Source: Humulus lupulus | Lineage: Eukaryota; Streptophyta; Magnoliopsida; Rosales; Cannabaceae | Length of the DNA stretch: 64,000 bases | Assembly: GCF_963169125.1 (NCBI RefSeq) | Contig: NC_084794.1 | Coordinates: 157,986,858-158,050,857 of the forward strand | Direction: 5' to 3' | Part shown: positions 1-11,949 of the stretch, piece after piece | Position numbering within the stretch: the stretch's first letter is position 1 | Layout of the letters: each line of letters starts with the position of its first letter | Translations under genes and position numbers: made by a program | The notes under the pieces: model-generated | Databases searched by the model: none | The model's input: only the letters and a program-made list of their open reading frames with translations | Told to the model about the DNA's origin: nothing

Positions 1-2244
1 CGGTAGAACAAAAAGGCTAAACTGACCCTTTGTTAAGAACAAGTTTCCTAATACGCAGCGGAATGGTGGTGTGGTTGGCCCAGTGTACAACAGAAATTTT
101 GTAACATATTTAAACTACCTTTAAATATGCGGATCCATTAATATACTTACATTAATCATAAACAAGATAAGGATAGAATTCATACCTCTTGAAGCCTATC
201 AAGTATCCTTGCTATCTTTTCGTATTTAGAACGATCTTCCTATCCAAGCCGCTCCCACGTACTCACACCAAGATCTTCCAAAGCGTTCTCTACACCTCAA
301 GAAATGTGTGGGCACTTAGAGAACGAAGGATAGTTTATTTGTGATTCTACTTGATGTACTCAACACATGAGATCAAGAGAATAGGCCTGAGAATTGGTTC
401 TTTATTTTCAGGGAGAGAAAACTATCGTTCTATTTTTCACAGAGCGAATAGTCTGAGTTGTCTCACTCACATATCTGAATATTTTTCTGATTAGTCATAC
501 TTAAAAGAAAATATTCAAATTTTAAAAAATAAATCTGTAACCATTTTACAGTTTACTTTTTAATTGATTAATTATTCTATTAATGAAAAAATCCAAAAAA
601 CAAATTTTTGAATTATCCATTAATTAATTAAATAAATAAATGAAAATCTCATCCCTGAAAATTGCCCTACACGCCACACACTGTGTGTGCACGTGTAGCC
701 TCCCTAATTTTAGGGATGTTGTTTTTTCAATTTTTATTTAATTATTTATTCAAACGGTTTTGTCAGATAAGATCTAACAACTTGATAACTAATTCAAATT
801 AATTATCTTTTTAATTAATTATCAAATATAATTAATTATTTGAATAAATATTAATCTTTTAAATTCAAATCCAATTTGAACTTATCAAATTATTATCTCC
901 CACTCAAATAAAGATATTTAATTAATTCTATTAATTAATTAAATCCAAAATTTTTGAAAAATAAATATTTAATTTATTATAATTTCAAAAATTATAATTA
1001 ATTAATTAATTAATTAAATTTTGAAATTACTTTAATTATTTAATATAATTTTGAAAATTATACAATGATTAAATATTAATTATTTTTGTTAACTACAACT
1101 AATTTGTAATTAATTAATTAATCACTATTATCATATAATTGCATATTTGGCCTGAAGAACAAATTTCTTCTTAAATATGTCTTTAAACTATTTTCCCTTC
1201 ATATCAACTCTTACCTTGAACAGTGTTGATAGAGCCGCTATGGACCTATGGACCTATAATTCCAAGCTCCAATAAATTTGAGATTATTAATTAAACTCTT
1301 TAATTAAATAATCTTAATTTATTAATCTCATGATTATTCCACTATAAATATGAGACTGCACTCTTGTAATTATAGACATTTCATTTACTGAGTACTTTAT
1401 AATCATAAAGCGTCCATTGATATAATCATTTCATACAATTTGACCCTCTAATAATGGTTCATAATTAATCGGGAATAAAATTACTGTTTTACCCTTTTAA
1501 TTATCTCTTGTTTCCTTAAGTACCATTGACTCTACTAGTGAAGGTTAATTCATAACTAAATTATGAATTTGAGCTCAATAACCTTTCAGTCCCAAAAGTC
1601 AACCCTTAAGAGAACCATCATTCAATCTCTTGCAAGAAGGCATAGATTCCATATCTGTATACTATGTCCCCAACCATCTACATTAATGAGTTCCCAAAAC
1701 AAAAGTTTCTAGCCTAATCATTCTGACAGACCCTAATAGGTGAATCAAAGAACTCATATAATATAAACAGGAGTTCATAGTAACTTCAGGATTAAGATCT
1801 ATTTGTATATGGTCATCAGTTGATATATTTAATTAATACTTCGAAACGGTATTTAACTAAGTATTAATAAACATATCTGGTCCAGTTCTATATATTCTCT
1901 AATATATAAAGCACCTCCACTAAAGTGTCCTACCACACTAGTGATCCAGATCTAGATCACATGTATTCATAATACTAGTGGATCGTACTTGCAGTAATTA
2001 ATCTAAAGATTCCATTACTTTATTTTACTACAAACTATTCAAGTTCATTTATCTCAAACACAATCCTCCCGTACCAATACGTGTTTGAGATCACATATAT
2101 GAACTTAGGAATTTTCCTGATATTTACTTAATATTATCACATAATAATATAGTCCATAAAATATATGCATAACAAATTCAATTCATTTATTTATTTCGTA
2201 AAAATAATGTCTACTACATATGCTTTCAGGGCACATTTCCAACA
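1..2244 (-). repeat. copia-like LTR (3' portion on + strand), minus orientation
   Basis: This very AT-rich stretch ends in CCAACA at 2244. It shares landmarks with the LTR at 15913-17600 plus 32014-32148: a CGCAGCGGAAT block near position 55, the phrase around 'ctatggacctatggacc' near 1240, and a final GGGCAyA..CCAACA. The other end lies outside the window, so neither the TSD nor solo versus paired status can be judged. Read on the minus strand it begins TGTTGGAAATGTGCCC, which is my reason for the orientation. There is no coding potential. TTAATTAA-type low-complexity runs dominate 540-1140. The superfamily is inferred from general LTR appearance only; no coding region is attached. Confidence 0.6.
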
Positions 2245-2490
2245 CCCTTCTCTCTCTCTCTCCCTTTCTCTCTCAAGGAAACTAGAGGAAACCAAGGGAA
2301 TTAAGCTGGAATTCAGAGAATTGGAGCTATAATCTAGGAGATTACCTCAAGAATTAGCTAAGGATTCAATCAAGAATTAAGGTAAGTCACAAGCTTTATG
2401 CATGATGGTTAAATTCTGTGTTTATGGCTGAGTTTTGAGGTGTTTATGGGTTTTGATATTGAAGGATTGAATTGAAGTTTGGAACTTGGG
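2245..2490 (+). repeat. Tekay-like LTR fragment (left part), interrupted by element A
   Basis: The stretch from the CTCTCTC tract to 'ggaacttggg' matches element C's LTR at about 40138-40370 and the 5' copy near 14400-14650. It resumes at 10204-10262 after element A. Only about 300 bp of the LTR survives. It is cut on the left by the copia-like LTR and on the right by the mitochondria-like block. Confidence 0.75.
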
Positions 2491-3099
2491 TGTTATCCCG
2501 AAAATCAGAGGTGAATGACATGGCAGGCATTAAATACACGTGGCTGACATCTGGCAGAATCTATGATCAACTATCGACCAGGAAGACAACTACTGTCACA
2601 CGATAAACTTTTTCCTTCGACCAGACTGGTCGTACGCACGCTATACGCGGAGGAAATCTTAGGCAGTTATGATAGTATCCAAAATTATCTCCCATGATTT
2701 CCTAAGTATCCGACTATTTAGGAAATCATATCTGTAACAAATTAATGTAAATCCTCCTTGAGCCTATAAATAAAGAAGGAGGACTCAAGGGAAATGGATC
2801 TTCTTCTTCTTCTTCTTCTTTCTTACTTTCAGATCACGAGAAATTAGAGTTATCTGATTAAATACATTGTATTATTCCTAAGAGGTGGTTGAAACTCATT
2901 GAACCCTAGTTCTTTGATCACTCCTCTGAGCCTTACATCAATAGCAATTCAAGTGGACGTAGGTTATTACCAGATTCTGGGGCGGAACCACTATAAACCC
3001 CTGTGTTCTTTATCATTTCGTCATCACATTCTTTCCAACGTGTTTGTCCACATCAAGCACATTTGACTCCGTGTCAGTTGGCCAAATTCAGGGTCAACA
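2491..3099 (+). repeat. 5' LTR of element A
   Basis: This LTR begins TGTTATCCCG and ends GGTCAACA, and pairs with 9595-10203. A TATA-like sequence (TATAAATAA) lies at about 2765-2773, followed by a TTC microsatellite at about 2800-2822. These mark the likely promoter and transcription start. Confidence 0.92.
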
Positions 3100-3102
3100 T
3101 TC

Positions 3103-3121
3103 TGGTGCTTTCATTGAGAGC
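3103..3121 (+). other. Primer binding site of element A
   Basis: TGGTGCTTTCATTGAGAGC begins 3 nt after the 5' LTR. Its complement ends in CCA, as a tRNA 3' end must. The identical 19-mer is the primer site of elements B and D. I could not assign the tRNA. Confidence 0.8.
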
Positions 3122-3147
3122 TTGATACAGCATCGTTGAGAAGATCA

Positions 3148-6100
3148 ATGGCGAAAACTACCAGGAAAACTGGACAGGCGGCCGGCGCTGCACCATCTAA
3201 CCCGCCTCCTCCTCCTCCTCCTCCTCCTCCTCCTCCAAACGTGGCTGAAGATGAGCCACATTTGGAATTTGATGAGGAAGAAATGGACGATGTGACACTG
3301 AAGAGTACCCTAGGGGCATTGCATGAGGAGCTGACCAATCTGAGGGCCAGCCAGGAAAGTGCTGCCGAAATCATGGCGCGGCAGCAGCAGGAAATTGAGC
3401 GGCAGCGCCTGGAGCTGAGTGAAAGGCAGGCGGAGATGGACCGTCGCCAGAGGGAGGCCATGGCAGCCCTCGAGGCAGCCTTACAATTGGCTAGGAATCA
3501 GGCTGCACCTGTCTCGCAGCCTGATCAACCCTCTGATGGGCCACCCCAGAGGGGTCCCAATCCTAGCCCGCCTATCCAACCCTCGAGCCCACAAAGGCCC
3601 GAGTAGCCACCGGTGCCTCAGGATGATGTCCCGCTAGGAGACCCTGAAGCACAGCCTCCATCCCAAACTGGTCGCGGCAATCCCCCGCAGCAGAGGCAGA
3701 ATAGGACCGGGCACCAGCCTCGCAGTCCTAGAAGTCATAGGGGGGACGAACCTAATCTTTCGAGCAGAGGACAGCACCCTCCTGGCAATAGGAGGAACTC
3801 AGAGTTAGGTTCTGCGGTCCGAGGCCCCCCATGGCATGAAAATGAACGGGGACCTAACGACCAACGCAAACCACCCTCTAACGCTCGGGAGGTTCCAGCC
3901 CGGGAAGGCAATCGAGGGAACAGTCGATCCCACCATAGCTAATCAAGATTCAGAGATGGCCATGGTTACAATGAGGCCAACTCAGGCAGAGGGAATGCCG
4001 GTCGGAGAAATGAAGAAAGAGGTGGAGGTAGGAGCCAGCTACCTCAGGATGACCAACCCGACAGACGGGACGCTGGGGGGCAGCCCAGACAAAATAACAT
4101 CTTCAACCGGCTCGGAGCTAGCGAGCAGCGGAGAAGAGATGAGGACTTGAGAGATGTACTCAACGATCGCCGCGAGCAGCACGGTGAGTACGTCCCCCCA
4201 GCACCAGAGGCCACGGTGATTCCTGGCGCTGTGCAGGCCCAGATAGATGCCCTCAACCAGGCAGTACAGCAGCTGGTCGGGGGAAGAACATCTTACATCG
4301 ACCACGACAGGAGGAAAGGCACTCCTTTCATCCAGAGGATAGCTATGGTAGAGACTCCTAGCAAGTTTAAAATGCCTATGCTTCCGAACTTTGATGGGTA
4401 TGGTGACCCGGTTTCTCACGTCAACAAGTTCGAGATACAAATGGACATTCAGAAAGTGTCTGAGGACGCTCGGTGCAAGATCTTCCCTGCAACACTTTCT
4501 GATGCCGCACAGGAGTGGTTTTTCAAATTCCCTCGTGCAAGTATAGTTTCCTGGGAAATGTTCGTGAAAGAATTTTACGGACAGTTCTATGCGGGTCATG
4601 TGCACCCGACTGAGGCAAATCAGCTGGTCGAAATACGCCAGCAAGACGGAGAGCCACTGAAGGACTACGTCCAGCACTTCATGCGAGCAGCCGCTGAAGC
4701 AAAAACAGTGGGAGATGAAGGCAAAATGATGGCCATAACCGCAGGAGTTAAGCGCCGCACGCCTCTCTGGGAAAGCCTCAGAAAACATGGGGTTAGAACT
4801 ACCCAGGAATTCTTAGATCGAGCTGATCGCTACATCAAGCTCGAAGACGCCATCGCCAACGAAGGAAAGCCCCCAGGCAAGGACAAGGGAACTGCCGAGC
4901 CCGCCAAAGCCGCCAATGGGTCCAAGCCCAATGGCAACAGCAAAGGCAACGGGAACGGCAATGGCAATGGCAAGAATGGGGGGAAACGGCCACACAACGA
5001 GCCTTCCACCTCGGACAATAAACGAGGTAACCGTTATGAACCTTGGTTCACTAACTATACTGCCCTATTTGAGTCTCGGGGAGAGGTTTATTAGGCCACG
5101 AGTTCCAGTGTGCCTTATAAAAAGCCCGCTCCCATTCGAAAGGATATTTCGAGAAGAGACACTACCAAATTATGTCGTTATCATAACGACTACGGACATG
5201 ATACCAACGAATGCAACCAGCTGAAGGATGAGATCAAGTTCCTTATTAGACAAGGACACTTGAGAAGATATATACGGGCCTCGGGAAATTCCCAACGAGA
5301 AGCTCCAGGCGGCAACGAGCAAGCGCCCACACGCCAACGCTCACAACCTTTGCAGCCTGACCCCGTGACTAGCACATTGTTAACCATCTGTGGAGGCCCG
5401 CACCTCGTGGGAAACAGCGGACAGTTCAAAGAATGATATGCTCGGACTCTGCGCCACGACCAGGACATCGAGATGATGACTGTGGATGACCGCACGCCGA
5501 AAAAGGCTCAATCAGAAGAAGGCGAAATAACTTTCTCTTATAGCGATGCCCAACATGTCCGGTTCCCACATTCTGATCCACTGGTCGTGGATATTCAGAT
5601 GGCCAACATGATGGTGAAGAGAGTGCTAGTTGATACAGGAAGTTCGGTGAACATCCTGTATAAGTCTTCGCTGGAATGCATGAAGTTTTCCGTTAAGGAC
5701 CTGAAGCCCTACAACCAAACAATATACGGCTTCTCTGGTGAGGGACTCGCCCCCGCAGGGTCAATCAGACTACCAGTGACAGCAGGTACAGCGCTTGCTA
5801 CCAGGACATTACTCGCTACTTTCATAGTAGTCGATTATCCTTCAGCGTACAATGTCATCATTTGGAGGCCTATATTAGTTTATCTACGGGCTGTCACCTC
5901 TATATGGCACTTAGCCATGAAATTCCCGACAGACGCAGGGGTAGGACGCGTGTTGGGAAACCAGAGGGAGGTCGGGGAGTGCTACAACGCCTCAGTCATG
6001 AAGGCGAAGAAGGGAACGTCAAAAAGCACTCCCTCTAATAAGTTGCAGATGGCAATTGATACACAAGCCCAATCCGGTGATGAAGTCACCAAATAGGGTG

Positions 6101-7041
6101 TTGCCCAAAGTGAGGACAGAGATTTAGATCCTCGCTTTGGGGATTTTGAGGAAAATGTTGGACCCGTCGAGGACCTGGAAGAGGTCCAACTTGACGAGAA
6201 GGACCTGACCAGAGTCGTGAAGGTCGGGAAAAACCTAGAACCCACTACGAAACATGCACCGGTGGAGTTTTTGCGGAAGAACCAAGAAGTCTTTGCCTGG
6301 TCGCACAAAGACATGGCTGGGATAGAACCTGCAGTCATAAGCCATGTCCTGAACATAGACAAGAGTTTTCCACCCGTGCAACAGAAAAGAAGGCTGCTCG
6401 ATAAGGATCGGTCAAGAGCCTTAAAAGAAGAAGTTGAGAGATTAAAGGAGAATTGGTTCATCAGGGTGGCGTTTTATCCATCGTGTGTCTCCAATCCAGT
6501 ACTGGTTCCCAAGCCTAACGGCAAATGGCAAACCTATGTGGATTTTACAGACCTCAATAAAGCCTGCATGAAGGATTACTTCCCATTCCCAAGGATCGAC
6601 CAGTTGATCGATACTACTGCAGGACACGAGAACCTCTCTTTCATGGATGCATACTCAGGCTACAATCAGATCAGCATGCATCTCCCTGACGAGGATCACA
6701 CCAGCTTTCGGACCGATACGGGCTTATACTGTTATAAAGTAATGCCCTTCGGACTGAAAAACATAGGTGCGACTTACCAGCGGTTAGTCAACCACATGTT
6801 TCAAGAATTGATCGGAGTAAACATGGAGGTATACGTGGATGACATGCTGGTAAAGTTGAAAAAGGCGGAAGGACATGTGAAGGATTTGCAAGAGTGTTTC
6901 GATGTATTAAACATGGCTGCGTCTGTACTTCGAGAGCTTGTATATTCTCTCCCTAGCCGACCCAACCACGAGGCTGGACAGGGAGCCTTCGGACAGGTTG
7001 TCCAAAGTCTCTTTGCCAGCAGCCCTAGAAGAGGGCTGTGA
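3148..7041 (+). pseudogene. Element A gag-protease-RT polyprotein, five in-frame stops, truncated
   Basis: One reading frame runs from a Met at 3148 (or 3136) to 7041, broken by stops at 3604 (TAG), 3940 (TAA), 5092 (TAG), 5434 (TGA) and 6094 (TAG), with no frameshift seen. In order it shows a 12-proline run; a Gln/Arg-rich coiled-coil-like stretch; a gag core around 4340-4850 (AQEWFFKFPRASIVSW); an Asn/Gly-rich segment; a CHHC knuckle (CRYHNDYGHDTNEC) near 5175; a protease motif LVDTGSS near 5627; and RT from about 6500 with [10 protein letters not shown] and YVDDM near 6830. The frame then runs into unrelated sequence, so the RT thumb, both RNase H domains and integrase have been deleted. 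It cannot encode a complete replication set. Confidence 0.88.
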
Positions 7042-7085
7042 ATTCTCAAGCATGGGCGTCGACTATTCGGTGGGAGGCGGAGGTG

Positions 7086-8744
7086 TCATGTTTTCCTTAG
7101 AATGGATGACGGCGGGAGTATCTTCTGTTCGAGCCTTCTTTGAAGGGGTCTTGCTGCTTTCCCCCTCGAGCCCTTTTGCTCCTTCTTTGGGACAGAAGAG
7201 GCAGCAGCAGCTTGGTAATGCTCGAAGAAGTCCTCAGAGTCCATACCTGCACAAAGGAAAACAATTCGAACAGTGAGATTAAAGGGTCACGGGAAACAGA
7301 GATCAAAGTAAAAGGATTACAAGTAGAGTACCCGAGCTACACCTACTGGTCGTAACATTATCTACTGAACTACCTAGTTCCTGGAAGAAATTTGAGTTTA
7401 AAGAAGAGGCGTTCCTAAAGTTGCCATCCCCATCAAATAGATGAGAAGGAATTGGCAAATTATTCAAAAACGAGAATGATGTACTGTTTACATCCGACGA
7501 GTCGTCAGACAGTTCGATAGGCTCGGCAGCCTTTTGTTTCCCCTTGCCCTTGGGGACTGAAGATTCCGCTGCTCGGTGGGGAACAGCAGGTTCCCTGATC
7601 ATAACCCCAGTTGGCCTCCTCCATGGAGGGGGTGCTTGAGGTTGCTGCTCGGGTTCCTGCTCAGGTTCCGCATCGGCGTGGACACCACCCACCGCGGGTT
7701 CGTTAGTCGCAGGTTGGGAGCCCCAAAGGCCAGCCAGCCTAAGGTTAGCCTCATTAATTAAGTTCTTTACACTCTTAGCAGCATTTGGCATGCTGGCTAA
7801 GAGTGCTGCCCTCGACTCCATTCCTGGAGTGGGGGTCGGGCATAACCATGGGCCTGGAACAGCGAAGTATTATGACGAGAAAGGATTAAAATACGGAAAC
7901 CACTGGTGAAGGATTTTTATTTTTTTTTACCTCCTCGAGTGAAGGCCAAATTGTCTGCGGCGATGTCGGGCGTAAGGAAGTACTTCTGATGGTACTTCCC
8001 CACGTTGGAGATGTGAGTGGTATCGGACAGAAAGGTGTGCCCGGTCTCCTGGTGGCAGAAGTGGAAGAACCCTGTACCATCATGGTTGGGGTTGGACTTG
8101 AGGTCGAATAGAAAATTGACCTCATGTGGAGAAGGAGCTGGCCATTTTCTGAGCTTGTAGAGGATATAGAGGGTGGCCAGCATCCTATACCCATTCGGGG
8201 TGATTTGAAAAGGGGCCACGCCAAAGTAGTTTGCCACCCCTTGAAAGAATGAATGAAGAGGTAGGGTGGCACCTGCCTCGATGTGGTACCTCGACCAGGC
8301 GCCGTAAGCCCCTTCTGGCAGGTTGGCTCGCTGGTCGGGGGAAGGTCTGACTAGGGTCACCCCCGTCAGATTGTATTTGTTTAAGTAGTTGGCGATCATA
8401 CGAAGCGTCACCGAACTTGGGGGGACGACGTGCCACTCGACAGCTGGCTGATCAGCGTGGCAAGGACGGGCACGCCTCTCGACGTTGGTCTCAGGGGTGA
8501 ATTCACCTCGACCACTGGTCGAGGGAGCATCAGCAGAAGGCTGACTTGGAGAGTTAGGGGTTCGTCTTTTTCGGGCTTTGGTTTTTGTTTTGGCCATTTT
8601 CTGATTAGGGACTGGTGGACAATTTGGGCTAGGACGAGAAAAGGGGATTTTTGGGATCAACGTAGATGGATTCTCTTCGCCTTCGAGCAGTTGGGCCAAG
8701 AGATCATCTTCAATAGGTCTTTCTCCTCCCCAAGGGTCTTGCAT
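7086..8744 (-). CDS. Element A antisense gene, Transposase_28-like domain
   Basis: This gene runs opposite to pol and converges on it. I place three coding exons: 8744-7931, 7853-7374 and 7246-7086. Their introns have GT-AG ends (77 and 127 bp) and keep the frame across both joints. A further leader intron lies at 9195-8750, so the ATG at 8744 sits five bases into its exon. Exon 1 carries a basic KTKTKARKRR stretch and a domain with GAYGAWSRYHIEAGATLPLH and VAPFQITPNGYRMLATLYIL, resembling the 'putative gypsy type transposon' (Transposase_28) family. The last exon appears frameshifted near a GGGGG run at about 7165, and the C-terminus is short compared with B because of the internal deletion. 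The molecular function is unknown. Extra antisense ORFs are known in Tat-lineage elements. Confidence 0.75.
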
Positions 8745-9353
8745 ATGAACTGCAAACAGACAATGGAGGAGATAAGACACAATCTGCGAAGTAGTGTGGA
8801 AGATTGGGATAACGTTTCTCGTGTCTAAATACCCAGCAGCATCCTAATCCTACGCTAAGTTCAACGTGGGTAGTTTGAAAAACGGATGAAAACAAAAAGG
8901 GAAGTAAACTAATTTCTGAAAGAGAACTTTTTCGACTTCTAAGGGGCGGGAAAAAATTTCGGTTTTTTCACCTGGCTTAAAGGTTGAATCTTTCGTCAAC
9001 CTAACGTCCCAAACCAGTGATCCTAACTATCAAACTAAAGTCCTAACCTATACAAAGCATAAAGACGCACTCTTACCAAGTAATGGGCGGTTTATACCAA
9101 AATTCCCTTAAAACCCTACTCAAGAACACAGAAGTCGCAGGGCATAAAAATGGCATGCATGGCGTAATGGAAAGCTTAAAGAACAAAGCTCTTACCTGGG
9201 CAAAGATGGAGGTTCAGAAGAAGGCGAAAAATTTGAGTCGGAAGACCTTCGGCTAGACGTTAGACTGGTTTTGAAGCTCTATATTCTGGTGCAAGTTCTT
9301 GAAAATATTGGCAAAGATGGTGAGTAAAAATTTCTTAAAGGGGAAGAAAAGCC

Positions 9354-9361
9354 TACTTATA
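9354..9361 (-). promoter_or_regulatory. TATA-like element of the A antisense gene
   Basis: On the minus strand this reads CCCTATAAGTAGGC. About 160 bp downstream a leader exon ends in GCCCAG|GTAAGA (donor at 9195). The placement mirrors the TATA-leader-intron layout in B and D. Confidence 0.5.
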
Positions 9362-9574
9362 GGGATCGAAGGTATGGCCAAAAAGCAGTAATCATCACCT
9401 CCCACTTTCGAAACGTGGGGAAGTGTATAAGCCGTCAAATTGCCTTTTTGGAAACTGAAAAGGCTTGATTAGACATAATTATGTCACGGTTTTCGAAAAT
9501 GCACGGGGATTCTGACAGACATCATGGGGATGTGAACGGTTGTTCCCTTAAGTTTCTTTATTGTTGGTCGCACT

Positions 9575-9594
9575 AAAAAAACTTGGGGGGCAAA
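9575..9594 (+). other. Polypurine tract of element A
   Basis: AAAAAAACTTGGGGGGCAAA lies directly before the 3' LTR. Its CTTGGGGGG core is shared with the tracts of B and D. Confidence 0.85.
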
Positions 9595-10203
9595 TGTTAT
9601 CCCGAAAATCAGAGGTGAATGACATGGCAGGCATTAAATACACGTGGCTGACATCTGGTAGAATCTATGATCAACTATCGACCAGGAAGACAAGTACTGT
9701 CACACGATAAACTTTTTCCTACGACCAGACTGGTCGTACGCACACTATACGCGGAGGAAATCTTAGGCAGTTATGATAGTATCTGAAATTTTCTCCCATG
9801 ATTTCCTGAGTATCTGACTATTTAGGAAATCATATCTGTAACAAATTAATGTAAATCCCCCTTGAGCCTATAAATAAAGAAGGAGGGCTCAAGGGAAAGG
9901 GATCTTCTTCTTCTTCTTCTTCTTTCTTACTTTCAGATCACGAGAAATTAGAGTTATCTGATTAAATACATTGTATTATTCCTAAGAGGTGGTTGAAACT
10001 TATTGAACCCTAGTTCTTTGATCACTCCTCTAAGCCTTACATCAATAGCAATTCAAGTGGACGTAGGTTATTACCAGATTCTGGGGCCAAACCACTATAA
10101 ACCCCTGTGTTCTTTATCATTTCATCATCACATTCTTTCCAACGTGTTTGTCCACATCAAGCATATTTGACTCCGTGTCAGTTGGCCAAATTCAAGGTCA
10201 ACA
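9595..10203 (+). repeat. 3' LTR of element A
   Basis: This 609-bp copy of 2491-3099 has about 19 substitutions and no indel, and is followed by the TSD TTGGG. Confidence 0.92.
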
Positions 10204-10208
10204 TTGGG

Positions 10209-10262
10209 AGTTAGCTCAAAAATCTTTAAGAGAGTTGGCTCATCAATCAAGGTAAGCTCAAA
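10209..10262 (+). repeat. Tekay-like LTR fragment (right part)
   Basis: This continues the fragment at 2245-2490 beyond element A, matching element C's LTR through 'aaggtaagctc'. The exact right edge is uncertain by about 15 bp. Confidence 0.65.
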
Positions 10263-11528
10263 GTCATGTTGTTAGGTGGATAGTACGTAAGAGTGGAACC
10301 TAGATAGAACGTGGAGCGCTGGCCTTAGCTGCTGAAACAGTTACCATGCTTACTAGCTCTTACCATTGCTGCCTATAGATATAGATGGGAGGTAGGCGAA
10401 GGTAGCTTGCATCTCTTCTCCTAGGCTACTGCACATGTTATTTGGGAAGAAAAAGTAGCTAGTGGTTCTTCGCTTAGTAGAGCTACCAGCCACCGGACGA
10501 CAACCGCTTCTTGTTCTTGCCCAGCCGTTTATTTTTATTTGATTAGTATTTTATTTAGAATCCTAGACTAAAGAAGAAGCTCCCAAATCAGTGCAGGGCC
10601 AAATTAGCTACAGGAGAACTGTACTAACCTGTCGCTGGTCACTTGGGAGGGGGGCGAGACATGACCGCGACTTAAGATTCAAGTCCCGTTGAAAAGACTA
10701 AAGGAACAGGGGGATGACTACCTGTAATAAAGCACAGGCTAATATGAGCCAACAAGAAGAAGCAAGGCTTAGATTACCAGGTCTTGGACACAATCTTCCT
10801 AGAGATGGAGAGCCCCTTGCCTCGCCTTTTCTAGCCTCTCCTTCTTGCTTTCTTACCTAGCTCTTGTCTTAGTGACTCTTCCTCTTTATCTAGGTTTTTT
10901 TCTGAGTGTTAAAACGGTAGATTTCTCATTTTCCAATGAATTTGATCTGCCCTGATTCAATCAATAATGGGATTCTTGGCTAATATAAAGGTTTTATGAC
11001 ATGGACACCCAACAAGGTCAGTTGGTTGGCCCACCTAACAGATGATGGAGATTCTTGATTGATTTTATATAATTTTGAAAATTCTTTCTCATTATTCAGA
11101 ACAGTGGAGCTTTTGATCAAGATGTTCTCACCTCCCCTGTTCGGGCTCTCCCTCGAATCGGAACCTTTATGTGTTAGTAGGCTTTCGGCTCAATCTAATA
11201 GCCTACCTATCGAGTGCCAATAAAAGAAAAAAAATTCAAATGGGCTCATCATCTGATGCAGAATTTATTTCATAACCTCCATCCATCACCAATCATATTC
11301 CACTTCCAACTTCAAACTTTTCGATTCCTCAGGTAGCCTCCTCTATAAAGGCATTCCAGTTGTAGAGGCAAATGAGCCGGGGCAGGAAGGAGTAGGATTA
11401 CTGGGATGGGATCGGATCCTCATCCTATTAGTAGGGTGGGATTTCAAGATAGAGAGGCACTACTCTATTCGCTAAAGCCCTCGTGGGGAAAGATAAGAGC
11501 CCCTTATTAAAAGGTAAGTCCAGAAGGG
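10263..11528. other. Possible mitochondrial-DNA-derived insert (NUMT-like)
   Basis: About 1.27 kb here matches none of the repeat families in the window. It has a more balanced composition than its surroundings, no long ORF and no LTR termini. The wording (purine-rich short runs, phrases such as 'gagctaccagccaccgg' and 'atagagaggcactactctattcgc') looks to me like plant mitochondrial intergenic DNA. This is recognition by style, not an alignment. An unrecognised repeat is the main alternative. Confidence 0.4.
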
Positions 11529-11949
11529 TGTAACGACCCAAATTCACTAATATGGCTTAAGGGCCTTGATTAGTGTGCCAGGAGGGCATAATTGGTTTGT
11601 GTGTGAAATTATTAAGTTTAATGCATGATTTTATGATAAGCATGCTTGAATGGTTATATGAATGTAAATTTTATTATATGCTATAATTGTGAGAACTACA
11701 TTATTATGTGGGTAAATCTGCAGCATGCGACTTGAGGCGATCCTAGGGAGCTAGTTAGCGGGAAAGTCACAACGGGACTTAATACTTGACTTGGGGCAAG
11801 TCAAGGGGTATTTTGGGAATTGGATGGTTATTTGGGTTATCGGGTTATGGAAATAAATAATTGGAGATATATTTGAGGTTCGAAAACTTAGGTGGGAATA
11901 CTGGGGAATTTTACCATTTTTCCCTCGGGGATGTTTTTGGTACCCTGAG

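Larger units (their letters stand above)
2491..10203 (+). mobile_element. Element A: Ty3/gypsy Tat-type retrotransposon, internally deleted
   Basis: The element is 7713 bp, bounded by two 609-bp LTRs with the TSD TTGGG at 2486-2490 and 10204-10208. It carries a primer site at 3103, a plus-strand gag-protease-RT frame, an antisense gene and a polypurine tract before the 3' LTR. RNase H and integrase are absent. By eye the LTRs differ at about 19 of 609 positions (about 3%), so the insertion is far older than element B. It lies in an older Tekay-like LTR scrap. Tat-type assignment rests on the RT sequence, the shared primer site and the convergent antisense gene. Confidence 0.9.

Noticed and set aside
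3111..3461. Gly-rich minus-strand ORF opposite the start of A's gag
   Set aside because: It is the antisense of a CCT microsatellite encoding polyproline.
7041..7300. Plus-strand ORF at 6938-7276 as a continuation of A's pol
   Set aside because: This stretch is the last exon of the antisense gene read backwards. It has no RNase H motif.
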